Shown: in pieces, positions 25,909 through 34,419 of the stretch
How the letters are laid out: each line of letters opens with the position of its first letter
Position numbering within the stretch: the stretch's first letter is position 1
NCBI RefSeq assembly: GCF_003254055.1
Contig: NZ_QKZT01000022.1
Span: 23,188 to 87,187 of the forward strand
Length of the DNA: 64,000 nt
Reading direction: 5' to 3'
From: Algoriphagus chordae
Lineage (GTDB): Bacteria > Bacteroidota > Bacteroidia > Cytophagales > Cyclobacteriaceae
Notes under the pieces: model-generated
What the model saw: only the letters and a program-made list of their open reading frames with translations
Told to the model about the DNA's origin: nothing
The model's database searches: none
Made by a program: the position numbers and the translations under genes

Positions 25909-26390
25909 CCGAGTTGTCCTGCTTCTCCAGAAGCTGGACTTTTCTTGGATTCATGCTGCTTCTGGAGAAGCAGCATAACTTCAGGTGTTATTTATTCCAA
26001 CTGAATGCATGGTTTTTTCATATTTCACGAGTCGTTCCTCTGGAACGAAAAATACTTCTCGATAGATTCTTATCTACAGACCAGACGTTCCTAGGGAACG
26101 TTTTAGAATTCAAGCTAACAGCAGTCAGGATACTTCATTATCGTTGGTCCAAGTCATGAGAATTGATCCAGTTAGAAAGGGGAGGATGTTTTGATCTGTT
26201 TTCCAATATGAATGGCATGAGGCAGCTCCAGAGGAGCGGTATTTTTGTAGCCCCAGGTTTTAACCTGGGGTTACAAAAATTATTATTTTATCCGGGTTTT
26301 GGCAGAAATGCAGTCAATCGAGCATTCCCGGTTCGCCAAAACGAGAGGATTTTGAAAGGAGCAAGAGACAATAATTTTTTCAGCAAAGCT
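25909..26390. repeat. Tandem repeat unit 1 (palindrome-rich, 482 bases)
   Basis: This is the first of three consecutive units that begin CCGAGTTGTC. It is non-coding as far as can be seen. It holds distinct palindromes: a 22-base one with core GCTGCTTCTGGAGAAGCAGC (25954-25975), CGTTCCTCTGGAACG (26033-26047), ACGTTCCTAGGGAACGT (26085-26101), GCTCCAGAGGAGC (26225-26237), CCCCAGGTTTTAACCTGGGG (26251-26270, extendable to about 40 bases with one mismatch) and GTTTTGGC with GCCAAAAC (26296-26342). This suggests a composite of REP-like elements. About 90% identical to unit 2 in its first half by eye. Confidence 0.85.
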
Positions 26391-26898
26391 CCGAGTTGTC
26401 TTGCTTCTCCATAAGCTGGACTTTTTTGATTCATGTTGCTTCTGGAGAAGCAGCATAACTTCAGATGTTATTTGTTCCAACTGACTGCATGGTTTTTTCA
26501 TATTTCACGAGTCGTTCCTCTGGAACGAAAATACTTCTCGATAGACTCTTATCTACAGACCAGACGTTCCTAGGGAACGTTTTGTAACTTAGCCTAACAG
26601 CAGTTAGGAGATTGCATTATTGTTGGTCCAAGTCATAAGGGTTGAGCCAGTTAGAAGGGGGGGGTGATCTGTTTTCCTATATGAATTGTAAGAGGCAGCT
26701 CCATAGGAGCGATATTTTTGTAGCCCAGGTTTTAACCTGGGGTAGAAATTTTTGTCGTGTCTGGGTTTTGGCAGAAATGCAGTCAATCGCGCATTGCCGG
26801 TTCGCCAAAACGAGAGGATTTTGAGAGGAGTGTTTTGTGTATGTTTTGATCTGTTTTCCTAACTGAATGGCATGAGACATCATTTTATTTTCAAAGCT
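26391..26898. repeat. Tandem repeat unit 2 (508 bases)
   Basis: This unit has the same order of palindromes as unit 1. Its second half is longer: a short duplication of the TTTTGATCTGTTTTCC motif appears at about 26844, which is consistent with slippage or unequal recombination. Its first 260 bases are about 98% identical to unit 3. No convincing gene was found, although spurious short reading frames exist. Confidence 0.85.
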
Positions 26899-27165
26899 CC
26901 GAGTTGTCCTGCTTCTCCATAAGCTGGACTTTTTGGATTAATGCTGCTTCTGGAGAAGCAGCATAACTTCAGATGTTATTTGTTCCAACTGAATGCATGG
27001 TTTTTTCATATTTCACGAGTCGTTCCTCTGGAACGAAAATACTTCTCGATAGACTCTTATCTACAGACCAGACGTTCCTAGGGAACGTTTTGTAACTTAG
27101 CCTAACAGCAGTTAGGAGATTGCATTATTGTTGGTCCAAGTCATAAGGGTTGAGCCAGCTAGAGT
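26899..27165. repeat. Tandem repeat unit 3 (first half only)
   Basis: This partial copy stops after the GTTGAGCCAGCTAGAG segment, where units 1 and 2 continue into their second halves. It carries the GCTGCTTCT, CGTTCC and ACGTTCC palindromes but not the CCCCAGG one. The next gene's promoter region begins about 70 bases further on. Confidence 0.85.
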
Positions 27166-27232
27166 TTTTTGTTGGTATATCTTACTTCGCCTAAAACAAA
27201 AATGTATCAATGTGATTTTTCACCAAAACTTC

Positions 27233-27240
27233 TATCTTAG
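27233..27240 (+). promoter_or_regulatory. Possible promoter -7 box
   Basis: TATCTTAG is one base off the Bacteroidota -7 consensus TAnnTTTG and sits 24 bases before the start codon at 27264. A T-run (ATTTTT) lies about 19 bases upstream, instead of a clear TTTG. Confidence 0.35.
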
Positions 27241-27263
27241 TGAACTGACCCAATTTCTACCTA

Positions 27264-30029
27264 ATGACTTCATACGCAGCTAGATTACTGTACTTTTTGT
27301 TGGCTGTGGGTTTTATCAATTTTTCTGTAAATGCTCAAACGATTTCGGGAACTGTAAAAGATTCGAAAACTGGTGAACCCATGCCCTTTGCCAATGTATT
27401 TATAAACAATACAACTATTGGAAGCACTACTGATGAGCAGGGCAACTATTCGATTTCTGGTAAATTTTCTAGGACAGTTGAGTTGGTGGCCTCGTTTGTA
27501 GGTTATGAGACGAGTACTAAAACTTTAAATATTTCAGGTGCCACGAAAGCTAATTTCTCCTTGAACCCTTTGGAATCTATACTGTCTGAAGTAGAATTAA
27601 AAAGTAGGAGAGACAAGAAATGGGAACGTGATCTACGTCGATTTAAGGAAGTGTTTTTGGCAGTACCAGACGATCCTTTCTCATCTCAACTAGAAATTAA
27701 AAATCCTTGGGTGCTGGACTTCGAAACTGTAAAAGAAAATGGTCCTAACTATGTTCATGCTACAGCCCAAGCTCCTTTACAAATTGCAAATAATGCCTTA
27801 GGTTATGATGTGACCTATTATTTGACTGATTATCGTTTTTATAATAATCGGTCCAGTTATTTGGGGTTTGTGTTTTTCAGCCCTCAGGATATTAGTGATT
27901 CAACTGCTTTAGCGACTTTGGATGCCAATAAAGAGACGAGCTATATAGGTTCGATTCGTCATTTATTTAAATCAATCCTATTGAGCAATGTGGCTGAGGA
28001 AAACTTTGAGATTTATGAACTTGATAAATCTTCCATGTTGCGGGAAAGAACGAATGTTTACCATGAGGAACTTGGCAAGTCAATCAAACTTTTAGACGGG
28101 GATTCTATACAGCGCATACCGCTAGAAAATGGAAATTATAGAATCGTATGGCCATTCGAGGCAGAAATTCACTACAAAAATAAAACCTGGTGGAATGATT
28201 ATTACACAGACCTGTATCATCCGATCAGCTGGATCACGGCTCCATTGGGCTACTTTGATATTGACCGAAATGGTGTGCCGGTGATGCCATCACAGGTGGT
28301 TCTATCTGGATACATGGGGCGGGCGCGAATGGGTAGATTTTTACCATATGATTTTATGCCCTCTGAGACTTTTGAAAAATACCTGGCTGAGGTAGACACT
28401 AGCCTGCAGCAAATCACACGCTGGAATAATCTGCGTGAAAGACCCTATTTCAGTACGAATAAACCCTATTATTATCCTGGTGAGACAGTCTGGCTTGGTG
28501 GTGAAATGCTCTATCAAAATAAGATTATGTCTGATTCGCTGAGCAGAGTACTCTATGTGGACCTAATGGATAAAAACGCCAAAATCATTCAATCAGAGAC
28601 TTTTCCTATCAAAGGAGGTAAGATCTCGGGAGCTTTGGTTTTACCTAAAGAACTCCAATCAGGTGATTACTTTCTTCGAGCATATACTGAGTGGATGCGT
28701 AATTTTCCGGAACAGGATATTTTTCTTCGAGCAGTTCCTATACTGAAAAAGGAAGAAAATGTAACAGCTGTTCCAATTTCTAATCCTGACCTATTTGGGG
28801 ATTTGACTATTTCGATGATGGACACCATTTACAACAGAGATTCTTATAAGGAGATGAAAATCGACTTATCTTTTCTGGATGAGACGGAGGAATTGACGGA
28901 TGCTCACTTTACCCTTTCTTTGACTGATGCTGATTTGGTATCAACGATTGGAGATAGTCCGTCTATAATTAGCGCAATGGAATGGCTGGATAAATCGCCT
29001 TCACCTACCAATTTTTCACTCAGTAATCATCAGATAGAGTATGGGATTACAGTCGATGGCCAATTCAAAAGTGATAAAAAGCGCGATCCTGTGATTAATC
29101 CTATCACCATTGTCAGAGATGATTTGGCTGATTATGGCATAGTAAAAACAGATTCTTCGGGGTATTTCCGAGCTACAGGATTGTTTTTCACGGATACGGC
29201 TACGATTTCAATTGCCGCTATGGATTCAAAGCAAAGGCATTATGGATCGGTTACGGTAAATGAAAAGACTAAACCTCTTTTCGTAGGTTCATATCCTAAA
29301 CTCAATTATCAAACCTACCAGAGACAAGACGATGGATTAAAGTTTGATATCTCAGGGGATTATGTGTTGCTGGAAGAATTTGTGAAAGAAGATGAAAAGA
29401 TTGAAACCATGGAGGATCGAAACTATGGGTATGGGCCTTCGGATCGAGAAATTAGTGGTGATAAATTGGCAACTATTTCGCCTGAGGCTTTGGCTGGACA
29501 ATTAGGTTTTAAGAATGGTTGGAAAACTATTGGGAATTACAATTTTGGCTTAAAGGCATCAAACCCGTTATTAATTATCGATGGTGCTCAATATCCATTT
29601 TTAGATAATGAAAGCTTTGATATTTTGATAAGTACATTTATACCTGCTGAATTAGAATCCATCAAAGTCTACACCTTTAATTCAGCTTCCTTTGGTATGG
29701 CAGGATTTGGCGGGGTAATAATGATTACTACCAAAAAAGGCCAGAGAACTAAGCCTGGGAAGGATAACGCATTTAACTCTTCCGAATTTCAGCAATTCCA
29801 TATTCGTGGCTTTTCTCCTGAAATTGCATTCCCGGATAATTATGAAAATGAAGATCCAGTAGAGATTAAACCTACACTGTATTGGAATGCAAATGCTGAA
29901 ACTGATGGAGGAACTTACTTTTTCAAAGTAAAAATCCCTCAAGCTCTGAAACGTATGAATCTGAGAGTTGAGGGATTAACAAAGGACGGTTTGGCCTTTG
30001 AGAAGACTTTTGAGATCGATGTGAAGTAA
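27264..30029 (+). CDS. Exported MG2/plug-type outer-surface protein
   Basis: A 921-residue protein with a signal peptide (MTSYAARLLYFLLAVGFIN, cleavage at NAQ/T). Residues about 26-110 are a carboxypeptidase-regulatory-like Ig domain (ISGTVKDSKTGEPMPFANVF, GSTTDEQGNYSISG). In the middle, about 395-500, a macroglobulin-like (MG2) segment is visible (YYYPGETVWLGGEMLYQNK, SGDYFLRAYTEW). Residues about 760-850 read like a TonB-receptor plug (PLLIIDGAQYP, ELESIKVYTF, GGVIMITTKKG), but no beta-barrel follows. It is probably bound at the cell surface, perhaps handling peptides or glycans. Convergent with the DinB-like gene, with a gap of 7 bases and no terminator between. Confidence 0.82.
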   Translation: MTSYAARLLYFLLAVGFINFSVNAQTISGTVKDSKTGEPMPFANVFINNTTIGSTTDEQGNYSISGKFSRTVELVASFVGYETSTKTLNISGATKANFSLNPLESILSEVELKSRRDKKWERDLRRFKEVFLAVPDDPFSSQLEIKNPWVLDFETVKENGPNYVHATAQAPLQIANNALGYDVTYYLTDYRFYNNRSSYLGFVFFSPQDISDSTALATLDANKETSYIGSIRHLFKSILLSNVAEENFEIYELDKSSMLRERTNVYHEELGKSIKLLDGDSIQRIPLENGNYRIVWPFEAEIHYKNKTWWNDYYTDLYHPISWITAPLGYFDIDRNGVPVMPSQVVLSGYMGRARMGRFLPYDFMPSETFEKYLAEVDTSLQQITRWNNLRERPYFSTNKPYYYPGETVWLGGEMLYQNKIMSDSLSRVLYVDLMDKNAKIIQSETFPIKGGKISGALVLPKELQSGDYFLRAYTEWMRNFPEQDIFLRAVPILKKEENVTAVPISNPDLFGDLTISMMDTIYNRDSYKEMKIDLSFLDETEELTDAHFTLSLTDADLVSTIGDSPSIISAMEWLDKSPSPTNFSLSNHQIEYGITVDGQFKSDKKRDPVINPITIVRDDLADYGIVKTDSSGYFRATGLFFTDTATISIAAMDSKQRHYGSVTVNEKTKPLFVGSYPKLNYQTYQRQDDGLKFDISGDYVLLEEFVKEDEKIETMEDRNYGYGPSDREISGDKLATISPEALAGQLGFKNGWKTIGNYNFGLKASNPLLIIDGAQYPFLDNESFDILISTFIPAELESIKVYTFNSASFGMAGFGGVIMITTKKGQRTKPGKDNAFNSSEFQQFHIRGFSPEIAFPDNYENEDPVEIKPTLYWNANAETDGGTYFFKVKIPQALKRMNLRVEGLTKDGLAFEKTFEIDVK

Positions 30030-30036
30030 GAAGACC

Positions 30037-30597
30037 TTACTCTGGTAATCTGCTTTTCAGCATGTTGATTTGGCCCATGTGATTGGCCTGATGTTCCATC
30101 ACATGAAACCAAGCCCAATGATTATCTGTCTGTCCTCCTTTTGCAAGCTTCGCAAACCATTTATCGTCTTTCTCCTTGAGTGTTTCCAAGGTCTTTTGGC
30201 GAACCTGTGCCCATATATCTAAGTAGTATTGAATAGGTTTTCCAACAAATTCTACTCTTGCTTCATCGCCTAGGTTCAAAGCGGTTTCCCATTTCTCTTT
30301 TTCGGCCTCATTAAATCCTCTGCCTTCAAATGTGTAAGCTTGATAATATACTTCTGTTGCGGCCAAGTGCATAATCATCGCACCAATTCGATTTGCTTTA
30401 TCATCTAATAGAAAATCTGTCTGTTCCTGATTGAGCTCTTGTGTGCTGTAAATTATCCTTGCTCTAAGGTTTTCCAGCATGGACACCATCATTCCTGTAT
30501 CATGATCATATCCTTTTGGGGGATTCATCGTGTTTTGGGCAAAGAGCAAGGTTGAACTGAGCAAAACCAAGGAGAACAATAGAGAGAATTTTTTCAT
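30037..30597 (-). CDS. Exported DinB-like protein
   Basis: A protein of 186 residues with a signal peptide (MKKFSLLFSLVLLSSTLLFAQ). It has the DinB/YfiT helical bundle: RIGAMIMHLAATEVYYQAYTF supplies the first His, and HWAWFHVMEHQANHMGQINML supplies His ligands of a metal-binding triad. DinB-type proteins bind divalent metals; several are thiol transferases, but the role of exported forms is unknown. The stop lies 7 bases from the stop of the convergent neighbour. Confidence 0.85.
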   Translation of the reverse strand: MKKFSLLFSLVLLSSTLLFAQNTMNPPKGYDHDTGMMVSMLENLRARIIYSTQELNQEQTDFLLDDKANRIGAMIMHLAATEVYYQAYTFEGRGFNEAEKEKWETALNLGDEARVEFVGKPIQYYLDIWAQVRQKTLETLKEKDDKWFAKLAKGGQTDNHWAWFHVMEHQANHMGQINMLKSRLPE

Positions 30598-30665
30598 TTG
30601 GGTAAAAGTTTGTGAGTCAGCAAAATGCCTATTAAATGAGAAATCAGCTAATCAATTATTGTTAA

Positions 30666-31007
30666 TTACGCTCCGGACTTAAAAATTCTATTCATCAGCA
30701 CCCACTTTTCTCCAGGCTTAGCCCATGGAATCGGCTGCTGATATTTCCACATAAAATCTTCCCATTCGGCGATTTTTGGGTTGGTTGCATCGAACTTGGC
30801 TTTGACTTCGAAGTCGAACTCATCGACAGTTTCCAGTAGCATAAACATGCGATTGCCTGTTCGGAAAATTTCAATATTGAGAATGCCGGCATCTATATCA
30901 TGTTGTGTGACTTCAGGCCAGGCAGCTCCGGCCGCATGATGCTGCTCGTATTCTTTGATAGATTCCTCATCGTCAATGAGGTCAAGTGTCAGTGCGAAAC
31001 GTTTCAT
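30666..31007 (-). CDS. L-rhamnose/L-fucose-type mutarotase
   Basis: A cytoplasmic protein of 113 residues, ferredoxin-like. The start MKRFALTLDLIDDEESIKEY, the EQHHAAGAAWPEV segment (catalytic His), DIEIFRTGNRMFMLLE-type strands and a W-rich C-terminus (WEDFMWKYQQPIPWAKPGEKW) are those of the RhaM family. It interconverts anomers of a deoxysugar. In sugar-oxidation loci such a mutarotase often accompanies a Zn- or AKR-type dehydrogenase, as here. L-fucose and L-rhamnose cannot be told apart by sequence. Confidence 0.88.
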   Translation of the reverse strand: MKRFALTLDLIDDEESIKEYEQHHAAGAAWPEVTQHDIDAGILNIEIFRTGNRMFMLLETVDEFDFEVKAKFDATNPKIAEWEDFMWKYQQPIPWAKPGEKWVLMNRIFKSGA

Positions 31008-31020
31008 TTTATTAGTATCA

Positions 31021-31160
31021 AGATATCAGATTTAAGACATTAGACTTAAGACATAAGATTTTAGAGTCAAGAGTCTAGAATCAAGAATAGGAGAAAGTTT
31101 AATTGAAAATTCATGGCTTGGAGTACCTAAGAATCTCGTAAATCGTATTTCGTAAATCCC
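31021..31160. repeat. Degenerate word repeats in the mutarotase/isomerase gap
   Basis: 31026-31080 repeats words like TTAAGACATTAGACTTAAGACATAAG with drift, and 31131-31160 repeats CGTAAATCGTATTTCGTAAATC just after the isomerase stop codon. The latter is the family seen after mnmA and yjdM. Confidence 0.5.
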
Positions 31161-31168
31161 ACTTCCGT

Positions 31169-31984
31169 TTAGCGAAACCATTTCCTAAACTCCTCAATAG
31201 TCTGCTCAGCAGCTTCATCAGGATTAGGGTAGGGGAAAGCTTCAGCTGAAGCATAACCAGCATAACCAATTGTTTTCAAAGCATCGGCTATTTCCTTCAT
31301 CGAAGTATGTCCAAAACCCATAGCACGTCTATTACTATCCGCAAAGTGCAGGTGTCCGATATTTTTCCCCCAGTTCAGAATACTTTCTTCCAAATTGCCT
31401 TCTTCAATATTCATGTGAAATAAATCAGCCAATAGCTTCACCGACTTGGTATCCAAAGAATCCATAAAGTTTGATCCAGCTTCTATGGTATTAAGCAAGT
31501 TGGTTTCGTAGCGATTTAGAGGCTCATAGATCAAAGTGACCCCTTTCGATTCGGCATGCTTCCCAAGTTGATTCAATCCTTCTGACAGCCAAGACATTGT
31601 TTCCTCTCTGTTATTTCCAGGAAGTACATTTCCCTGCATGGAACCTATAATTGCGGGTGCTCCAAAGGCAGCTCCGAAATCCATCATATCCTTTATAAAT
31701 GAAATTGCTTTTTCTCGAATTGCTGGATCAGGATCTGTAAGTGTTAAACCATGAATTACCTTACCAGCTCCAGTTCCTACAGCAGCTAGTTCCAGCTTGT
31801 ATTGAGCTAGAAGGTCTTTTAATCTAGGAATTTCAATCGCATCAGCAGAAGCTGTGAAAAGTTCTATTGCGTCAAAGCCAAGCTTGGAAGCTTTCGCCAT
31901 TCCAGCTTCCAGGTCTTCCCAGAATATCCAAGGGCCAGTTTTGATTTGAGGTACTAGAGCGATTGTTACGCAGGATTTTATCAT
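31169..31984 (-). CDS. Sugar isomerase/epimerase, AP-endonuclease-2-like TIM barrel
   Basis: A protein of 271 residues with the start at the ATG at 31982-31984 (MIKSCVTIALVPQ); a start seven codons earlier would overlap the upstream gene by 17 bases. The barrel shows metal-ligand positions of the xylose-isomerase-like family: GFDAIELFTAS, TLIYEPLNRYET (Glu), LLADLFHMNIEEGN (Asp and His), GHLHFADSNR (His) and ASAEAFPYP (Glu). It is close to hydroxypyruvate isomerase and tagatose/fructose epimerase types. It is in a minus-strand run with the Zn-dehydrogenase; the stop of that gene is 5 bases upstream. Confidence 0.87.
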   Translation of the reverse strand: MIKSCVTIALVPQIKTGPWIFWEDLEAGMAKASKLGFDAIELFTASADAIEIPRLKDLLAQYKLELAAVGTGAGKVIHGLTLTDPDPAIREKAISFIKDMMDFGAAFGAPAIIGSMQGNVLPGNNREETMSWLSEGLNQLGKHAESKGVTLIYEPLNRYETNLLNTIEAGSNFMDSLDTKSVKLLADLFHMNIEEGNLEESILNWGKNIGHLHFADSNRRAMGFGHTSMKEIADALKTIGYAGYASAEAFPYPNPDEAAEQTIEEFRKWFR

Positions 31985-31988
31985 TTTC

Positions 31989-33008
31989 TTATTTATCAAA
32001 ATCAATCATTATTTTAATTATTCCCTCTTGGCTCTCAGCCCAATCTGCAAGAGCTTTTTCGGACTCATCAATGGTCACCACTTTGCTGATAACCTCATCC
32101 ACAGGGAATTTTCCTTGTTCTAAATATTCGATTACTTCAGGGAATTCGGTGGTGCAATTTCTCGAACCTAGAATCTCAATTTCTTTTTGCACAAAAAGAG
32201 AAGTATTGAATTCCACAGGTGCTTTTGCGTAGCCAATGCAGACAACTCTGCCAGTAAAAGCCACTTCTTCCACAGCTTGACGATAAGTTATAGGACTTCC
32301 CACTGCTTCGATGATCACGTCTGGGCCATCGTTGGTAGTCATTTCCTGAAGGGTCTGATGTAGATCTATCTTCTTTGGATTGATGGTGTGTTTCACTCCT
32401 ATTTTCTTTGCTATAGCGAGCTTTGCGTCGTCCAGATCAATTGCGATCACTTCAGCTCCTTTATTCACCGCTGATGCTACAGCTCCCAAGCCTACGATTC
32501 CACAGCCGATTACTGCTACACGATCCTGAGCTGTCACCTTTGCGCGATTCACAGAGTGAAAACCAACCGTCAGCGGCTCCGCCAAAGCTAATTCACGTAA
32601 GGATAATTTTTCAGAAGGAAACACATCTTGCCAAGGCAAGGCAATGTATCGGCACATGGCACCAGGACGACGAACTCCCATCGTCTTATTTTCCTTGCAT
32701 GCATTTCGGGCGCCCTTGCGGCAAGCAATACATTTTCCACAATTCAAGTAAGGATAAACCGTCACTTTCATTCCAACTTTGATGTTCTCAGGAATATCAG
32801 TTCCGAGTTCTTCGATAGTTCCCCCAACTTCATGCCCTAGGATATTTGGATATTCCTGTAGCGGAAAAAGTCCTCGATAAGAATTCAGATCTCCACCGCA
32901 AAAGCCAACCATACCGACTTTTAGGAGAACTTCTCCGGATTTAGGTGTTGGTTTTTCGACTTCTCGAAGTTCTGTTTTACCGATATCGGTGAGTACTAAT
33001 GCTTTCAT
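31989..33008 (-). CDS. Zinc-dependent alcohol/polyol dehydrogenase
   Basis: A medium-chain dehydrogenase of 339 residues. Catalytic zinc: Cys in GMVGFCGGD and the His-Glu pair in LGHEVGG; structural zinc: the Cys series CGKCIACRKGARNAC. The cofactor loop is AVIGCGIVGLGAVA, ending AIDLDDAK (Asp at the strand end, so NAD is likely). The best relatives by eye are L-threonine, sorbitol and galactonate-type dehydrogenases. The neighbours (mutarotase, isomerase, aldo/keto reductase) point to sugar-acid or sugar oxidation. Likely co-transcribed with the isomerase gene, 5 bases downstream. Confidence 0.9.
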   Translation of the reverse strand: MKALVLTDIGKTELREVEKPTPKSGEVLLKVGMVGFCGGDLNSYRGLFPLQEYPNILGHEVGGTIEELGTDIPENIKVGMKVTVYPYLNCGKCIACRKGARNACKENKTMGVRRPGAMCRYIALPWQDVFPSEKLSLRELALAEPLTVGFHSVNRAKVTAQDRVAVIGCGIVGLGAVASAVNKGAEVIAIDLDDAKLAIAKKIGVKHTINPKKIDLHQTLQEMTTNDGPDVIIEAVGSPITYRQAVEEVAFTGRVVCIGYAKAPVEFNTSLFVQKEIEILGSRNCTTEFPEVIEYLEQGKFPVDEVISKVVTIDESEKALADWAESQEGIIKIMIDFDK

Positions 33009-33049
33009 GAGGTTTGAGGTTTTTAGTTTAATACTTTACTATATAGCGA

Positions 33050-33099
33050 CTTCGACTTCGCTCAGTCTGACACGATTGTCACCCTGAGCGAAGTCGAAG
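33050..33099. repeat. 50-base nested inverted repeat
   Basis: CTTCGACTTCGCTCAG (33050-33065) is perfectly matched by CTGAGCGAAGTCGAAG (33084-33099), and inside lies TGACA-CGAT-TGTCA. It can form one long hairpin. It sits between the Zn-dehydrogenase and aldo/keto reductase genes and has no T-run, so it is not a plain terminator. The rest of the 196-base gap holds only GTCTCCCGTCTTCGGTCTCC words. Confidence 0.8.
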
Positions 33100-33204
33100 G
33101 GTTATTTCTTACTAACAGATCGCTTCACTTCCCGACGAATCGAGACATGCTCTCCGTCGTTTGCGATGAAGGTCGCTTCCGTCTCCCGTCTTCGGTCTCC
33201 CAGC

Positions 33205-34137
33205 TTATATATTATTCTCCGCTTTCCCTTCAAACCACATTTGGTTTTTGACAGGAGCGACGAGTGTTTCGATTTCTTCCAAAAGACCATCTGGAATCCT
33301 GAAATCAAGCACGGATACATTTTGGGTGATGGTGGCTAAATCACACATTCCTACGATTGTGGTAGAAATATCAGGATGATCCAAGGCGTAGCGAATAGCC
33401 ACATCGCTGAGCTTCACGCCATATTTCGCACAAAGGCTAAGTAGTTGCGATTGCATATCCTTCATCGCTTGTGGAGATCTATGCCATTCCGGCAATGGAG
33501 CATCCGAAAGTATGCGCTGCATCAAAGGAGCTGCATTCATCAAACCGAAGCACTTTTCTTTCGAAAGAGGGACGAGCTCACGGTTGATTTCATCTTCCAG
33601 TAGATTATAATGCGCCCAAGAAAGAACTGTATCTACATCTATATTTCTCGTGATTTCGGCTAGGTAATTTACCGGCAAACCAGTAATTCCTATAAAACGA
33701 GCTTTGCCGGATTCTTTCAGTTTTACTAGTGTCGGCCAAGCTTCATTGATGATTTGCTCTTTGTCCACAAACTCTATGTCATGAAGCTGGAGGAGATCGA
33801 CGTAATCTGTTTTCAGTCTGGATAGAGATTCATCTACGCTTTTCAGAATTCGCTTTTCAGAAAAATCAAATTCCTGTAAGTCATAGCGACCGCATTTTGT
33901 AGCTAAAATCACCTTGTCACGCTTTCCTTCGAGCGCATTTCCCAGTCGCTTTTCCGCCAGGGTAAGACCATAAAAAGGAGAAACATCGAAAAAATTCACA
34001 CCATGATCGATCGCATAGGCTACGGCTCGGTAACCGTCTTTTTCGTCAGAAACATTGAATACATCTCCCATAGGTGATGCTCCAAATCCCAGAATAGACA
34101 AGTCTAGTCCAGTGTTTCCTAACTTTCTGTATTCCAT
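33205..34137 (-). CDS. Aldo/keto reductase, L-galactose/aldose dehydrogenase-like
   Basis: An AKR of 310 residues. The tetrad is Asp51, Tyr56 (FFDVSPFYGLTLAEKRLG), Lys81 or so (LATKCGRYD) and His in LLQLHDIEF. The start MEYRKLGNTGLDLSILGFGA and the GLPVNYLAE and AVLSWAHYNL-type loops match L-galactose or D-threo-aldose dehydrogenases, which oxidise fucose-like sugars to lactones. Cytoplasmic. It forms a likely oxidation step for the mutarotase product. Confidence 0.88.
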   Translation of the reverse strand: MEYRKLGNTGLDLSILGFGASPMGDVFNVSDEKDGYRAVAYAIDHGVNFFDVSPFYGLTLAEKRLGNALEGKRDKVILATKCGRYDLQEFDFSEKRILKSVDESLSRLKTDYVDLLQLHDIEFVDKEQIINEAWPTLVKLKESGKARFIGITGLPVNYLAEITRNIDVDTVLSWAHYNLLEDEINRELVPLSKEKCFGLMNAAPLMQRILSDAPLPEWHRSPQAMKDMQSQLLSLCAKYGVKLSDVAIRYALDHPDISTTIVGMCDLATITQNVSVLDFRIPDGLLEEIETLVAPVKNQMWFEGKAENNI

Positions 34138-34345
34138 AAATTAGGTTATTCTTGGGGTTGTTATTTTACAAATCCAATATATGGAGATTTTGTGAGGAGG
34201 GAAAGTTGGTAGCTAATATCCCTGAATATTCATGGAGCTTAGTATCGAAAGTCCAGTAAAATGAGTGAGGTTGAGGTGTTTCTCTTAGATCTTTTAATTG
34301 CTGTTTTCTGCGTCCAATTTAAGTTTGACTATCCTACAAAAACTA

Positions 34346-34372
34346 AAAGCGGCAGTGCTTATACTGCCGCTT
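34346..34372 (-). terminator. Terminator of the twin-arginine isomerase gene
   Basis: AGCGGCAGT pairs with ACTGCCGCT around GCTTAT, with TTTTAG next to the stem on the minus strand. It lies about 50 bases beyond the stop at 34420. Confidence 0.85.
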
Positions 34373-34419
34373 CAAAAAAGTAGTTTGAAAAACCAATTAT
34401 GGAAAATTAAATTTCTACA

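Noticed and set aside
26163..26883. Short reading frames inside the tandem repeat array (about 60-83 codons on both strands)
   Set aside because: Frames are not conserved between the repeat copies and run through the palindromes; no start signal or recognisable product.
25909..27165. A CRISPR-like array in the tandem repeat region
   Set aside because: The units are 480-510 bases long with no short constant repeats separated by unique spacers, and no cas gene is nearby.
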